Assembly (NCBI GenBank): GCA_025617745.1
Contig: CM046858.1
Coordinates: 47,381,197 to 47,445,196, forward strand
Origin: Heliocidaris erythrogramma
Lineage: Eukaryota; Echinodermata; Echinoidea; Camarodonta; Echinometridae
Direction: 5' to 3'
Length of the DNA stretch: 64,000 nucleotides
In this document: positions 1 through 13,838 of the stretch, piece after piece
How the letters are laid out: every line of letters starts with the position of its first letter
Position numbering within the stretch: position 1 is the stretch's first letter
Translations under genes and position numbers: made by a program
Notes under the pieces: generated by a model
What the model was told of the DNA's origin: nothing
Database searches by the model: none
The model's input: only the letters and a program-made list of their open reading frames with translations

Positions 1-275
1 TCTGTGTATTGCAAACGATGCCCTCCCCCCCCCCCCCCCCCCTTCCCGGAACAAAAATCATGCTGTGACGCCATTGGTAATCATAAAATGAGGAGAGAAT
101 ATATGAGAGATGCCTCAGATGTTCATTATCATACCATGATCATCCCAACTGACAAGACTTGAAAAATATCCAGATTTATTTGGCAAAAACCACATCTCAA
201 TTTCAACACTTCATTCGTGCATGTCTGTATTCGTCTGCCTCTTTCTCCATCTTCTTCTTTTTCCCCTCCTCCTCT

Positions 276-961
276 CAGGTGCGTAGCCAGGGGGCGATGG
301 GGGCGGTCGCCCCCCCCCCCCCCCCAAAAAAAAAAAAAAAACGCCAAAAAAAAAATCGAGAGCGAAAAAGCGGAGGGAAGTGAGAGGGAAAAAAAGCCTA
401 AAAAGTTGCTACGAGCCGTTATCTTTCTATCCAAATATGCTAAAAAGGCAAAGTTTTCGCGTTTCGCGCGAGAAAGGGATATCTTTCTCTCAAATTTGCC
501 AGAATGTCAAAAAATTCGCCCCCCCCCCCCCCTGCGCGCCCACCGCTGTTAAATACAGTGATGTATTGCGTCCAAATAATTGAAAAGCAGTCAGGGCATC
601 GAACTAACTTTTCGCCTGAAAAAGGTGCAACACGAGCCGTCATCTGATCGCGCGGGAAGGAAGAAACTCCCCCTCGATCCCTGTGCCCCCCCCCCCCCCC
701 CCCGTTGTTACATATAGTGCAGTATTGCACCCAAATAATTGAAAAAGCAGTCCGAGCGTCGACTAACTTTCCGCCTAAAAAAGGTGCTACGAGCCGTTAT
801 CTTTCTCTCGAATTTGCTCAAATGTCAAAGGGGAAACCCCCCCCCCCCCCCCTCCCTGCACTCACCCCCCTAGGGAGCACGCTTTGCGTGCTCATCAGCA
901 ATTTCGCATGCTTTGCGTGCTCAACCGCACCCCCTAAAATGAAATCCTGGCTACACGGCTG
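276..961. mobile_element. Poly-C MITE with internal tandem repeats
   Basis: Ends are related inversely (caggtgcgtagccagg and cctggctacacggctg). An 8-bp flank cctcctct occurs on both sides, although it is low-complexity. Inside, a ~195-bp unit with caaataattgaaaa.gcagtc and cgagccgt.atct repeats with poly-C tracts between copies. Confidence 0.65.
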
Positions 962-2280
962 CCTCCTCTAGCTCCTTCCTTTTCTGTTCAGTCTTCTTCT
1001 TCTTTTTCTCTTTATCTTCTTTTGTGACTTTCTGTTATTTCACTCTTTAGCTTGCTCCCTGTGAAAATGTAGACTTATTTTAACAGGTTTAACGAGACTT
1101 CAGATTACCTCATTCCTTGGTTCAGTTGTTGTTTCTCCCTCGCCTCAGTGAGTATAAATATATCTAGGCCCAAACATCGCTTGTGTAGTACTATCATACG
1201 CAAGCAGGTAAAACAAATAAAAAGAGACATTGAAGACAATTTTGTTATTACCTAAACTCTTAAAATTAGAGGGGGGAACTCCATCCACCCATTTCAATTA
1301 ATGTTTGATTTTCTTCAAGCATTAACATAAAGTGCCGTATTTAATTTTCCCAAATTTCACATTTCAAATATCATGACAGTTAATTCTTCTTTTATATTAA
1401 AAAAAGACATTTTTTCCCCTTCATATTGCACGCACTCGACTTCTAAGTACTACTACCAGATAAAAATAGAATCCTTAAAAAAAAAGAATGAAGCATGATG
1501 ACTGTAACGAGTAGTGACTATGACCTGCATTGACTTCCCTCGGCTATATTCTTATCTATAACTTGACATCCCTCAGCTATCTTCTTATCTATAACTTGAC
1601 TTCCCTCAGCTATCTTCTTATCTATAACTTATTCATATCTTTGTTTTAACAATACTCAACTCGAGAAGGCTTCCGTATATCACTGATTGCTGGAATTTTT
1701 CAAAAAATATTAAAAGTATGTTTAAGAGGAATGGAGGTTAAACAAGTTAGTTGTTTTAACTTTAATCACAAACACTAACTAAACATTTCATACTGGTTCG
1801 ACAAAACAGAATAGAAATCTTTTTTATGCCTGTTTTAAGTCCGTTTCTTTTTTCTTTCCTATACACAATAAGCAGTGTTTCCAATAGTATGTGTGTTAAC
1901 GACCGACCTCATTTAGTAATTGTTCTAAAAAACGATTGCTCACAATTTCGAAGAAAGCTCATGACCTACTTCTATTTTCATAATTAAGAAAGCTCAAATA
2001 CGGCCTAAAAAGTAGGTCAAGCTGAATATTGAGAGAAAATTGTGTCGGTAAATGAACTGGATATACCTAGATATTAGAATCAGGTCGGGGGATACCCTCA
2101 TATCAGTGATATATTAAGGGACCCGTAATATGGGAGAGGACACCAGTCAAGGGGGTACTTTTCAATCGACACTGTCCAAGTCATATCGTGGAGCGGGTTT
2201 AATGGTTTAAAATCAGCATGGTCAGAGATGGAGTATTCATAGATATAGTATTCATTGTGTCAGCGTGTTCTTACTTCCTC
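962..2280. other. AT-rich non-coding DNA with a 34-bp tandem repeat
   Basis: Three copies of ttgacttccctcagctatcttcttatctataac-type sequence (a variant in each) run from about 1531 to 1630. Nothing else was recognised. Confidence 0.6.
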
Positions 2281-2282
2281 CC

Positions 2283-2317
<35 letters not shown>

Positions 2318-2330
2318 GCACACCCACACA
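2281..2330. repeat. (CT)n(CA)n microsatellite
   Basis: Runs of ctctct followed by cacaca. Confidence 0.9.
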
Positions 2331-2638
2331 CTCTCTTGCTTTCTCAGTATTCAATAAGACTGAACATAAACATATAAATAAAATATTTGTCTCTTGTTAA
2401 AGCCAGTTTATTTTGAGGCTTGCCCCGGTGCCCCCCCCCCACCCTCCCCCTCTTGTTGTACGCCAGTTTCTCGTATGAATGAACATGAGATACGTAAACC
2501 TATTTATGTCCTATATATCGGATATCCAGATGTATCGTCTTTCAAATGTATTCATCCCCGGAACCATTATATGTCCACTGGGTCCACTAAAGCTAATGGA
2601 TAATGAATACTAATTTCTAGAGCTATCATACCGACCAA

Positions 2639-2926
2639 GCAACTATCCTTATATAGATGATCTTTGAAGGTAGAGGTTTGCATGGTGGTACTGATAACGT
2701 GGAGAAGGTTTACGGTTTACCATGTGGTCCTGGAAAGGACTGAGTAAGAAGAAGAAAGTGGAGAAAAGTTGAGAGGAGAAGAAAATCTCGCCTTTCCTTT
2801 TCTTCTCCTCTCAATTTTTCTCCACTTTCTTCTTCTTACTCAGTCCTTTCCAGGACTAACCACAGGGTGAACCGTAACCCTTCTCCACGTTATCTTTATA
2901 TAGCCATGACGTCTTAGGATAGTTGC
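2639..2926. mobile_element. 288-bp near-perfect hairpin (palindromic MITE)
   Basis: Starts GCAACTATCCT and ends AGGATAGTTGC. The arms share gataacgtggagaagg, cctggaaaggactgagtaag and agaagaaagtggaga, with about 12 bp at the centre. Confidence 0.8.
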
Positions 2927-5900
2927 AAAGTGTATAGCTTTATTTGTGATGTATGTATAATAGCGTGGAGCATGGCTGGTTTCTTTCGGAATATAAGATC
3001 TATTTTCCCCCATGGGTTAATGTTAAAGACACTTTGCTAGTGACATTTCAGTCGTAGCTGTCATGTAAACAGATATTAGAAAAGCACAAAAAAGGAGAAT
3101 TTGCCATCATAAGAGTTACGTCTGAAAGGTAATGCATAGTTTTGGTAAAAGTTAAAGTGGACAGAAATAGATTTCCATTTTTTGTAAACACTTCGCTAGC
3201 GCTTGACATATAGAACGCGTGCATTTTTGAGAATCACCGATAAATAAATAAATTTGTATTGGTCACAGCTAATTTGCTCGATATGTGCATCTCTTTCCAA
3301 ATGCACGTTAAAAAAATAATCTTGATAACTTTACAGTATCGGTCTTTTTTCTTCTTCTTTTTCTTTTGTTACACATCACTAGAACACGAATTTGTATCCA
3401 ACTTGTTTATTTTATTCTTATAAGGTAATTTGTATATTCATGATTATGTATTGTATATATTCTGTATCCTGAAATGTATTACTGTAAATTCTTCGTCAAA
3501 GATTTCACAATTAAGAAATTTTAATAAATAAATCATTTCAATTCATTTCAATACAATAATGGAAATATAGGAAATCCACAAAAGAAGATGATATAGAATT
3601 AGAAAAATCGATTTCCCCTCTATAATTATTTGTACCTTATACACTATCAACATAATTATACTGTGTAATCTTGAAAGGTTACTATACTACACATTGCTTC
3701 TTGTAATAATATATTCAAAAACCACCGCGAGCAGATGATTATACTTGTAGAATGACTTATGGGCTCTCGGACAGGATTATGGGTATAGGTTCCACGGCTA
3801 ATAGAACGGGGTAAATTAATAATACCGTTTATGCATATTGATGAAGGAGATTAAGCACGGTTATAAGATGAATTCGATTGATTATTATGCAGGCAAAGTA
3901 GGCATTCGAGCGGAAATGTATCGGAAGAAATGAGTATAATTATAATGTATTAGAATGTATTGTGTAGGCGGGGATAAAGAGAGAAAGAATTATAGAAAAT
4001 AATAATTTGTGACGATAGATTCGGAGTCGGAACAACTTTAATGTAATGCAAAGAGAGGAGATCACATTTTGACAAAGAGTATAGAAAACTGAAGGAAGCA
4101 AAATGTGAACCGAAAATAATTTTAAATGATCATATAGGTCTATAATAGCACCCACTCCTTTCCAGAACGAAAAAAAAACCCACAGCACTTGGGATTGATT
4201 TCCATTTACCATCGAATGGCGAGAAAATTAAAAAATAGGGAAAAGGGTGACAGCCAGAAGGGGAGAAGAAGCAGCGTGGGAAAGAAAATGATGACCCTCT
4301 TTCATTTCATACCATACCTCCTCTCTCTCTCTTTCTCGATGACGCTATACTCCGGCAAATCATCCTCCAAGAAAGACAGGTGCCACCCCTTCCCAAGATC
4401 CACTGACTTGTATATGCCTCCAACCTTCCTCCTCCCCCCCCCCCCCCCCCCGATTCTCCCTGGCCCCTCATCGTCTCCATACCGACTTAGAGATTCCGTC
4501 CAAACCTGCCTACCTACGTGAAATAGAGATGTTTGGAAACGCTTGAGTGAGATATGAAAGATTCAGACCTGTTTCTCCTCCCTGGCAAGTGTGATATCCA
4601 ATACATGTTTTTGAATAAATTTCCCGTCCAAGTGTGATATAGTCGGATCTTGATTTATGCCTTCCGTATGGCTTCGTCATGGGCAGTAGGGGGCGCTCAC
4701 CCCCATTTGCCTGTTCTCAAACATTTTTTTTTAGACACAGTCTTGCCGTCGTCAAAAAGAATATTCAGGACTTAGGGACTTAAGGAGAGGCACTCTTTCA
4801 CCATGAAAAAGAATTTGAAGATAAGTATTTTTGTTCTTAAGTTCTTATGCCCGCCAATCCTCCCCCCCCCCCCCTTTCACTCCCCATCTTCCATTACCTT
4901 CCCTTCGTGTCGTCTCCTATACTAACATAACAATACAATGATCCACAAGAGACAAGACAAGTGGAACTGAATGTTTTGATGATAAAATGTATCTCTGAAA
5001 AAGGAAAATTCTAAAGAAGAAAAATCAAAAGTAGCAAGGAAACCTCGTTTTAATTATGATCTGTATATACATTTGGCGAGTGATACATGCACAAATGCAG
5101 CTTGGTGCTAGATAAATTTGATTTTGAAAAATATTGAAATGAACATCATCACTATGATTTTCTGTCAAAGATAATAAAATTGTGAGAGAAATAAACTGAT
5201 GATAGGCCCCGACTAGTGATAAAGCGTTGATGTACATGCTAAACAGCTCACCTGACGGAAACCCTATCCCCTCGTCTCATTGGTGCTCCCCCTCTACCCA
5301 CCCAATCTAAAATCTAAAACACTATACGATCTAATACATCACAAATAATAATGCTCTTGGAAGTCAAATCCGATAACTTCGACCTCCCATCACCCCCCCC
5401 CCCCTTCTCCATCTCCGTATACAATCGCAACTTGTCATCCTTCCGTTCACTGCCCTTTTACTTAATAATAATGTGATAGGCATTCTTTTGACTTCAAAGG
5501 AGATAACGTCGCCTCCCCTGCCTCACTACCACTGCTACTACTACCACCTCCACCACCACCACCACCACCACCCTCCCCTCCATCTTCTTCTTACTATGAT
5601 GCTCTCCGAAGACATTGGAAGCCTATCGGTCTCGTGCAAGGCCTAAGGTCAAGAGCAGAACGGGGAAAGACATCTGAGCGAAGTTTCGAATGACGCGCAC
5701 TTGTCTTCTACTGCAGGTATGTTGATTGCATAATTCATGTACCTTTTTACATGGCTTAAATGACGCCGCATTATGCTCTCCATCTATCTCCACTTTTCAG
5801 AATCGGATTCCGTCTTTGATTTTCTTTCTCTACTTCAGTCTCTTTTTCAGATATATGCATGAGATTCATGAAGACATGATTAAAACATTTATTTATTTTT

Positions 5901-6771
5901 CTTTTAAGGGGTATATGAAACAAGATCGCTGTATAATTGCACTCTTATTTCATGAAACCTTATTAAAAAGTAAACTTAAACAACTTTGATTCGGTTGGAA
6001 GAAATATAGACTATCGTTCTGCAAATAAAACTTCAGGTACTCTACACCCTAGAACACTCGAACAAAATATCAACTTATTTGTAGAGACCAGGTAGTGAAT
6101 AAAACATGTTTTTAATATTCATTGAAATACATTTGATAAACGAAGGTTCAAGAATTTAGTCTCCACAATGTGTTTAGAATTGCAAATGATTTTTATCCAA
6201 CTGTCATATCAAACAAAGTTTACTTTCAAACAATGAAATATTTAGCTTAGAAAAGTTTTTTTTTCCAAGAATAAAAAACTTGATTACAATCACGAAGCTT
6301 TGTCCTATTGCAGAGTAAAATTGCGAAATTATATGTCGCGCCAAATAACGAGACAATTTAAAGTTTAAGTCCACTCTGATCGTGTACATCAAATCATTTG
6401 TAAAACTCCTATCATCTCAAAAATTGTCTAACTTTACACTGCAAATCAATGTGGATTTAACATCACTTCGGTATAATATATATCTGCATGTCCTCACGAA
6501 ATTCTCCACGTCATATTTATTTCAATCTCCGTCATTGTCTTTTAACTTATTTACTGACTAGAAAATAGATATATTAACTGAATTGTTGTTGTGATAACAC
6601 GTAAGCACGATCAATACTATTTTTAAACCCTCTTATGCGGATTAGATCTAATTAACAGAGTTTATATTTTAAATGCCATCTATGCTCCACCGTTCATCCG
6701 CAATACATTTCAAATAAATAAAATGTTATTTTGAAGATATCACATTGCAAATAAGACCGGAAAGTAAACAC
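2927..6771. other. Intergenic; no gene recognised
   Basis: AT-rich. Holds poly-C tracts near 4435, 4862 and 5393, a CCA run near 5545, and an AATAAATAAA-rich tail near 3520-3545 that may end an old retrotransposon. Confidence 0.5.
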
Positions 6772-7046
6772 CAGTGTCGTATCCAGGGGGGCGCAACAGG
6801 CGCCCCCCCCCCCCCCCCCTATTGACCGTCGTAAAAAAAAAAACTAGCGAAAAAAAAATCCTCATACCAATTGAAAATATTGTTCATTAAATAGGCTTCA
6901 AAATTGGTCACATATAGCACTATTTTGCATCTCATCCCTTCTTCAGAAGCAAAAATTTTCCAAAGACCCCTCCGCCATGACGGCGATCAATAATTCCTGG
7001 CGCCCCCCCCCCCCCCCCCCATTGGGAAATCCTGGATACGTCGCTG
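6772..7046. mobile_element. Poly-C MITE flanked by AACAC
   Basis: Ends cagtgtcgtatccagg and cctggatacgtcgctg are inverted relatives. AACAC lies directly outside both ends as a 5-bp target duplication. Confidence 0.75.
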
Positions 7047-7387
7047 AACACCACATTGCATAATTGATTCTTATCTTTCTATTCGTCGGTGATAATTTGT
7101 TTCTATGAGAATAGTTCATCTAGGAATAATTCTCCACGATCTGTCAACCGAGTTAAGTTGACAGGCGTAATAGAATAAGAAGTCGAAACAGACATTCACT
7201 TAGGAGGGAGTCAGGGGGAGGGAGGAGGAGAGGGTAAGGGGTGGTCACGGGTGGTAAGGGGAGGATGAGGGGCATAGTGACGGGACGGTGAAGGGTTCAG
7301 TTGTTAACTGTCCCGTTGACTCATGAATTCTTTAATTTTCATAGGCTTAATACAGGAGCCCGTAGTCTATATGGACTACGGTGATCT

Positions 7388-7559
7388 GGGGGGTGTTTCA
7401 TAAAGCTATTCGTAAAGTTACGAACGACTTTACGCACGACTGGTGATATGTTCTTGTGCTAAATGATGGAGAATCTGATTAGTATAGCACCTAAGAACAT
7501 GTTCCAGTCGTGCGTAAAGTCGTTCGTAACTTTACGAACAGCTTTATGAAACAGCCCCC
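7388..7559. mobile_element. Hairpin MITE, ggggtgtttcataaagc ends
   Basis: Arms share cgtaaagttacgaacgac and ttacgcacgactgg as inverted copies. Confidence 0.8.
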
Positions 7560-8643
7560 TGGTCTAAACTTCGTATCTATTATGATAAGATTTATCTATA
7601 TGTCTTTGAGTTTACATATGAATACGAAATTAAATTCATGAATATCAATATGACTTTCTCTTCAGAGGGTCCAGAAGACGAACCCCTATGTGTCATAATA
7701 AGTCAGATGCAATTTTTTTTTTAATAAAGCATAGCTCCTAATTAGGTGCACGGTGTAGGACTAATATGTTCATTCCCTTTTGAGAACAAATTGACTCAGA
7801 AATGCAAGTAAATTGACTCAGAAATGTAAGTAAATTGACTCAGAAATTCAAAGAAGAAAATGAATAAAACTTTTTTAACTTTGAGATAAAGCACGACAAT
7901 AAAATACGAAGACAATACAGTCATTTTTGCTTTAAAAAACTACCTAGCTAGGTGGAAAATTTGTATAGGCAGGATCATAGAAAGGGTCAGAAAAAGAACG
8001 TTGGAACGATATGAATAATGCAGTCAGAGCGGGTTTTTTTTTTGTTATGGCCCGCCATATAAATGCTTTTGAATTCGAATCGATTCCCTTCACAAACACC
8101 ATACATCCTTATGCCAGTAATGAGCCCACAATGTGTTGCTTGATGAAATGAGCCGGCAAGAGCAACTGAGGAAGCATGGATGGGTTGCTTGAGGAGGAAA
8201 ATTATATCGTCATCTTTGATAGAAGGAGAGATAAACAGAGAAGCAGATGAGATGAACTTTTCTGATTTCTTTCCACTTGACTCAATAAAGCCGCTCGATG
8301 TTCGGCCAGGCTAGCGTGAAATTGAACCAGGGATAAAAGATAGTTTGGTTGTGTGTGTGTTGTGGATGACGTGGGTATAAGGATATATAAGTACACTATA
8401 GACAAGCATTCATCATATTATATCAGTATTCGCCAAGATACCGACTGCAAAAATATAACTTTCTGTTATTTAGCATACTGTAGCGATAAATTATGTTTCT
8501 TGTAAGATACTTCTAGCCGTCTAATCTATGAACCGCGCTATATATACCACGTGATCGATGCTATGGCGTCATAATTTAATTAGGACATAACTCTGACAAT
8601 GCCTAGTTTGTCTTACCGGTAAAGTGGCAATGGTTAACTGAGT

Positions 8644-8684
<41 letters not shown>

Positions 8685-9369
8685 CGTCGTCGTCGTCGTC
8701 GTCGTAGCCGTCGTAGTTGTCGTAGTCGTCGTAGTAGTACGCGAACGTTAGCTAAAGATGTTACGGTACTTATATTTTTGAGATCGCAGTTCTTTGGGTG
8801 ATTACGTTTTAAGTACAGTAATAGCGAAGCAACATGAACGATAACAACAATCTATCATGAGGTCGTACATTCTATTTCCATGCACTAAAACTGTTAGAAC
8901 CCTTCGTTTCTCGTACTATTATCTGAATTTGAATGGATATTGGTTGCGCATGGATACCCGGCTCGATTTGCCGTGATAATTGTGCTAGCGATGCGATTCA
9001 TAGAGTCGGAAAATCGTTTCAACTTTTACACTTCATTCACAGGCAAGAACTCGAATAGTTAATGAAGTTGGAGTATACGAATGCGACTTTAAAAAATAGT
9101 TACTATGTTGACGTTGCCTTTGACGGGTCTCTTTATGTTTTTTAGCCTTCCACAGCAGAATCCTTAATCTGCGTCTTTCTCATTGCCATGACTAATTTTT
9201 TGTCACTTTTTCATATTTAACAATAATATTACCATCAACTGCCTTTCAATTAAGAACAGAAAAGGTAGTATAATTAAGAGCGCTTAATACATTGACGTCT
9301 CTTAACATTCATGTCTTTAAACGCTTTACAAATATACTAGTACCCTGATAATCGGATTCAGGCTTACCC
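7560..9369. other. Intergenic; short tandem repeats only
   Basis: Three copies of ttgactcagaaat.caagtaaa lie at 7790-7852. An (AGT)n(CGT)n run lies at 8644-8740. No gene seen. Confidence 0.6.
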
Positions 9370-9612
9370 GCACGCAATGTATGCACCTTCTCTCTATTCC
9401 TATGGGAAGTCTTCATTCCAGCCAATGCTAAACAAACCACAATGACTTTCGCATCCTACCGGATACCCATTTAACACATGGGTGGAGAGAAGCAATGTAG
9501 ATTTTTTTTTTAATGAAAAGCAGCCTTGCTTAAGGACATAAGTGCCGAGCTGGGGATCGAACCCACGACCTTGGCATGACTTTTGTGTAAACTACTCGAC
9601 TACGACAGAGTA
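9370..9612 (-). mobile_element. tRNA-derived SINE fragment
   Basis: The minus strand starts with a tRNA-like head (gtcgtagtcgagtag...gtgggttcgatcccc). It shares its body (cccatttaacac.tgggtggagag) with the copy at 50.75-51.07 kb. Confidence 0.65.
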
Positions 9613-9965
9613 CGGTGAATTAAGGGACATCTATATAATGCAAGAAAGAAAATATATGTACATGTAAGAATAACGAGATTGAGGTGTATGATAAATAAGT
9701 CCTACGTCTTATCTGTATCCTATCAGGTTTAACACCCCAGTGATATCGTTACCCCCAAAATAACATATTCTTGACATTTGGTTCAGGGGGTACGTACGCA
9801 CAGATAACCATTATGCACAGGGTATTGTGATTTTATATGCAGGTGAATTTTAAGAAGTCGTACCGGTGCTAAGGTACCGCTTTGAACGTGACAAAGAAAA
9901 CATCAAGGCAATGTAGTGGGACGGAGAAATTTTGATCTGACCTTTCCGTCGAAATACTGTAGTGA

Positions 9966-9968
<3 letters not shown>

Positions 9969-10000
<32 letters not shown>

Positions 10001-10178
10001 TTTTTTCTCCCCTCTCTCCTCCTCTTTCGATTTCTCCTTTTTCTCTCATTATCTCTCATCTATTTATCTCTCTTTACCCTCTCGATAACATAATTATATC
10101 AACTTTTTATCCTCGGTCATCTTCCTCCATCCTCTCACCCTCTCTTCCATTCTTCCATTTTTTTCTTTCCCCCACCCT

Positions 10179-10222
<44 letters not shown>

Positions 10223-10310
10223 TATATATCCTTCATCACCTTCTTTCTGTCTCTCTTTCTCTCCCTTCCTTCTCTCTACCTCTCTCCCTCTCTCCCTCTT
10301 TCTCCCTCAC
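9969..10310. repeat. CT-rich microsatellite region
   Basis: Two long (CT)n runs in a pyrimidine-rich stretch. Long reading frames here are serine/leucine artefacts. Confidence 0.85.
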
Positions 10311-10485
10311 TCTTCTTTACGTCACGAGTTGCTTGAGCTACAGACCCATACTGTGATCAAGACATCTCGATCGTTAGATCGCAAGTGATACCAACAATTT
10401 ATTTTCATCCTCTTTTTTCCCCCGCAAACATCAAGCATGTAGTATTCCCCATGTGACATCTTCATCTTCATGACGTGTACAGAAA

Positions 10486-10743
10486 CAGTGACGTAGCATC
10501 GGGGGTGCACGAACCCCCCCCCCCCCCCCCCCCCCCTTCGAATGACGAAAAAGGACGTGAGAGAGAGGAGAGGAGGAAAGGACGAGGGGCAGAATATTAG
10601 AAAAGAAGATTATAGAACCCCTCCCCACCCTCCTCCTAATTGATGGCCTTGTTAATTGGCATTTCATTTACGGAGTAACATCGGCGCCCCCCTCCCCCAT
10701 TAATCCATGGCCCCATCGGTGACTGTAGGCAGGCTACGCCACC
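10486..10743. mobile_element. Degenerate poly-C element with GACGTAGC / GCTACGCC ends
   Basis: Left cagtgacgtagcatcggggg and right ggcaggctacgccacc resemble the ends of the other poly-C MITEs, imperfectly. Confidence 0.4.
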
Positions 10744-12704
10744 ATCAATGCTAGAAAGGCTGGGGAAATGGGGTCAATGAAACCATGATGGCCTCTATAA
10801 GGACACCTAATCACAGCATTGAATCTCTCCCTGGTGCTATCATGACAAGTCGATACAAACCATGGTATAATAATGTCGAGATCCGATGCAATGTCGGGCA
10901 TTCATGGCAATAAGACATTGATGGCTGACTTGATATTGCACAAATTGCATTATTGCTTTTCTTTCAAAATTATTTATAGTCTCAGACGAGCTGCAATATA
11001 TTGAAACGTGTTATATTTCAGTTACTGCGGAAGATGAATTATCACTGTGATTTACAAACAAAAAAGGGGGATAAAAGAAAAGAAATTTGCATATTTTTCA
11101 AAAACTTTTTTAAACGTAAAATCTCCTATGGCAGTTGAAATCAAGGAGGGAACGCCGGCCTATTTTACCATTTAAAATGTTTGGCGTTATTCCTCTTCAA
11201 ACTTCTATATGCATGGAGTCTATGCATATGCCGCTATATCATTACTTATTCTTGACTCTCAAACATTTTCTAGATGCCGTTATGAATCTCCAACTCGTTA
11301 ACATCACCCTCTTAAAAATAATGCAGTTTGATACTCAAGCAAGTCAGCAAGTTTCTACGTGATCATAATAATGCCATTATAATATCGAGTACCGATATAT
11401 ACATGTACATGACAAATTGCAGAAGAACAGACCAATAAAATGGGTAGGTATACACATCGAATTATTCGACAATACTCTTCACTCGGATCCTAAACAAATA
11501 CATTTCCGATACACGGTAGAAGTGCTTAAACCCGAGTTCATAAAGGCTAGCATGATCTGATTTCGCAATAATGCTATTTTTCCAATATCGGTAATTGTTG
11601 ACATTTTGGCTCGTGATTTGTGAGAAGGGGATGTTCTTTTTGGTGAAAGTTAAGTGAGAAGAGGGTGAGGGGGTGAAGTGGAGATGGAGAGGTTTTCTTG
11701 ATTTGGTGAGGAACATGGAAAGGAAGGAAGAGCTTGCCTATAAGATTTAGAGGAAAATGAAGTCGATAGGGGAGAGGAAGCGAGAGGAAGAGTGAGATTG
11801 TACGGGTAAGAGAAAGACGGGGAGAGGGAGCGGGCGAAGGAGAGAGAGAAAAAAATGGAAATACAGAGGACATGCTGTCTAAGTAAGATATGAAACAATC
11901 TTAGCCAGTATAATGCCTATAATTTCTTTGAAATTCAACGTTTCAAGTCAATCTTCAACAAATGCAAGTCACATACGGCTTACAACATTAGCCCCCCCCC
12001 CCCCCCCACACACACACACACACACTCACAGTCACACACACATACAAAGCACGCTGCAAACGTTTTAGATGTTTACACCATCATTAATGTGAAATTCCTA
12101 TTTCTCAACTGTTCGGAGGCCCATCACAATTACTTCGTATTTACAATGTGTCTATGTGACTTGAGACAGCCCTGGAAGAACATTACCCTTACCCCTATGC
12201 AAGGGATTTGAGATCAAGGATTGCAAATAGGTTAACCCCTGGCTAAGCTGGCATTGTCGAATTACAGGTATGCGGAAATAATTAATGAGTAAAGCTATAC
12301 CGAAAGATGCCTTCTAAGGGCAGGTTCCTTAATTCACTAATTATGATAACTTCTCCAGCTGAGGATGTGGATGACCAGTCGTAAGGATGTGGATGACTGG
12401 TTCATTTAGCTGTATGGTCAGTCACTTTTGCATTGACCCGAGAAATTCGAAAAGCATGAAGATTGTTCCTTCTTCAATATTTCTTCTATGGAAAGCTCGA
12501 CAGTTGTGATATAGATATTCCGTTAAAGTGTCATTTTAACTGCCAATAACACGAACAGTTAACCCAGTATATCTGTATAACACTGCTCTTTTCGTATGGT
12601 TTAAGAGGCCGATAAGTTGAAACCAAATGACAATAGATTCTATCGCATATTTCTTTGTTTCATTTAGATTTTCTATTGAGTATAAGGTAATAAGAAACAT
12701 GATT
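10744..12704. other. Intergenic; no gene recognised
   Basis: Contains a purine-rich GAGAGG stretch at 11.65-11.86 kb and a poly-C/(CA)n tract at 11992-12040. Nothing else recognised. Confidence 0.5.
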
Positions 12705-12845
12705 CCTGGGGAGCAACTCATCAAGCTTTTTTCAGTGCTTTTTACTGACAAATTTGCTCTCAGCCAATCAGATGCAAGGATTTCAGTAGCTTACAACAGT
12801 TGTCGGTAAAAATCACTGACAAAACGCTTGATAAAACGCTCCCCG
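12705..12845. mobile_element. Hairpin MITE, GGGGAGC...GCTCCCC family
   Basis: Shares cagccaatcagatgcaagg and tcactgacaaaac with copies at 22.4 and 43.4-43.65 kb. Arms are inverted relatives. Confidence 0.8.
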
Positions 12846-12889
12846 GTCAATTTTCTAAACTCCCGAAATCCGAACTTCAACCTTGGACC

Positions 12890-13320
12890 GAGCACCTAAC
12901 CTAACTCTAATCCTGAACGCTAAACCGAGGGTTACTCGTTTTTCCGAAGGTTCATAATTCCGAAGGTTCGCAATTCCGAAACACATATTCCCCATAGCTG
13001 GGAAGTTCATAATTCCGAAAATGTAAGAGGTTTCATAATTCCGAACATTTGATACAATACTCCGAAGCGGGTTCGTAATTCTAAAAATGAAATAGGGTCC
13101 GTAATTCCGAAATTGAGAAAGGGTTCATAATTTTGAAGGTTAGTAATTTTGAAAATGCAACAGATCCCGACATATAACTTTTCGGAATTACGAACCGTCG
13201 GAGTAACGAACCTTCGAATATACAACCCTTCGGAAAAACGAAACCTTCGGAATTATGAACTTTCGGAAAAGCGACAAGTAATCCCCTAAACCTAACCTAC
13301 TAAATCGCAACCCTAAGCCT
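12890..13320. repeat. Inverted array built on ggttcataattccgaa
   Basis: The left half repeats ttcataattccgaa-like units every ~25-35 bp. The right half carries the complement (ttcggaattacgaac). CCTAACCTA-like sequence flanks both sides, so the whole is an inverted element with internal tandem repeats. Confidence 0.7.
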
Positions 13321-13704
13321 ATATTTTTTACAACTGCACATTTTGGCATATTTAATAATACTTGTACTTTGTTTAGTGTAATATTCAAGTAAATTATTTA
13401 TTATTGTATAGTTGAATAAAACAACTTGAACAGTTAGGCATCTATACCCCCAACCCCCTTACCCTTCCCTCTCCCCCTCTCTTTCTCAGTCTATTATACT
13501 TTACCTCTGTGCATTTTTGTTGTTGTAATTCATATCATATATTCATGGGTTTTTAATGATCAAGCTTTTGCTCATTCAAATAGCCCTGCATATGACTTCT
13601 TTCTAGAAAAGAAATGTTGCATACTTTTTTTGTCTTATTATACTTTTGACAAGTAAAACCCAAAGTAATGTCTCAGGAGCTAATGTGAGAAAACCGAGTT
13701 TGAG

Positions 13705-13838
13705 CCTTGTTAAACTTGTTATCAATAAAAAGTTACGATAGTTGTTATAAGTTACTGAAATCTGATTGGCCGAGAGCAAATTCGTCATAGAAAATTTGGC
13801 AGTAGTTACTTATAACAAGTTTTATGAAACGGGACCCT
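13705..13838. mobile_element. Hairpin MITE, ttgttatcaat / ataacaagttttatgaaac
   Basis: Same family as copies at 15446, 51332 and 51466; the middle carries the shared ctgattggc.gagagcaaa block. Confidence 0.75.

Noticed and set aside
9916..10356. 146-codon serine/leucine-rich reading frame
   Set aside because: It is a translation of CT microsatellites with no domain and no splice context.
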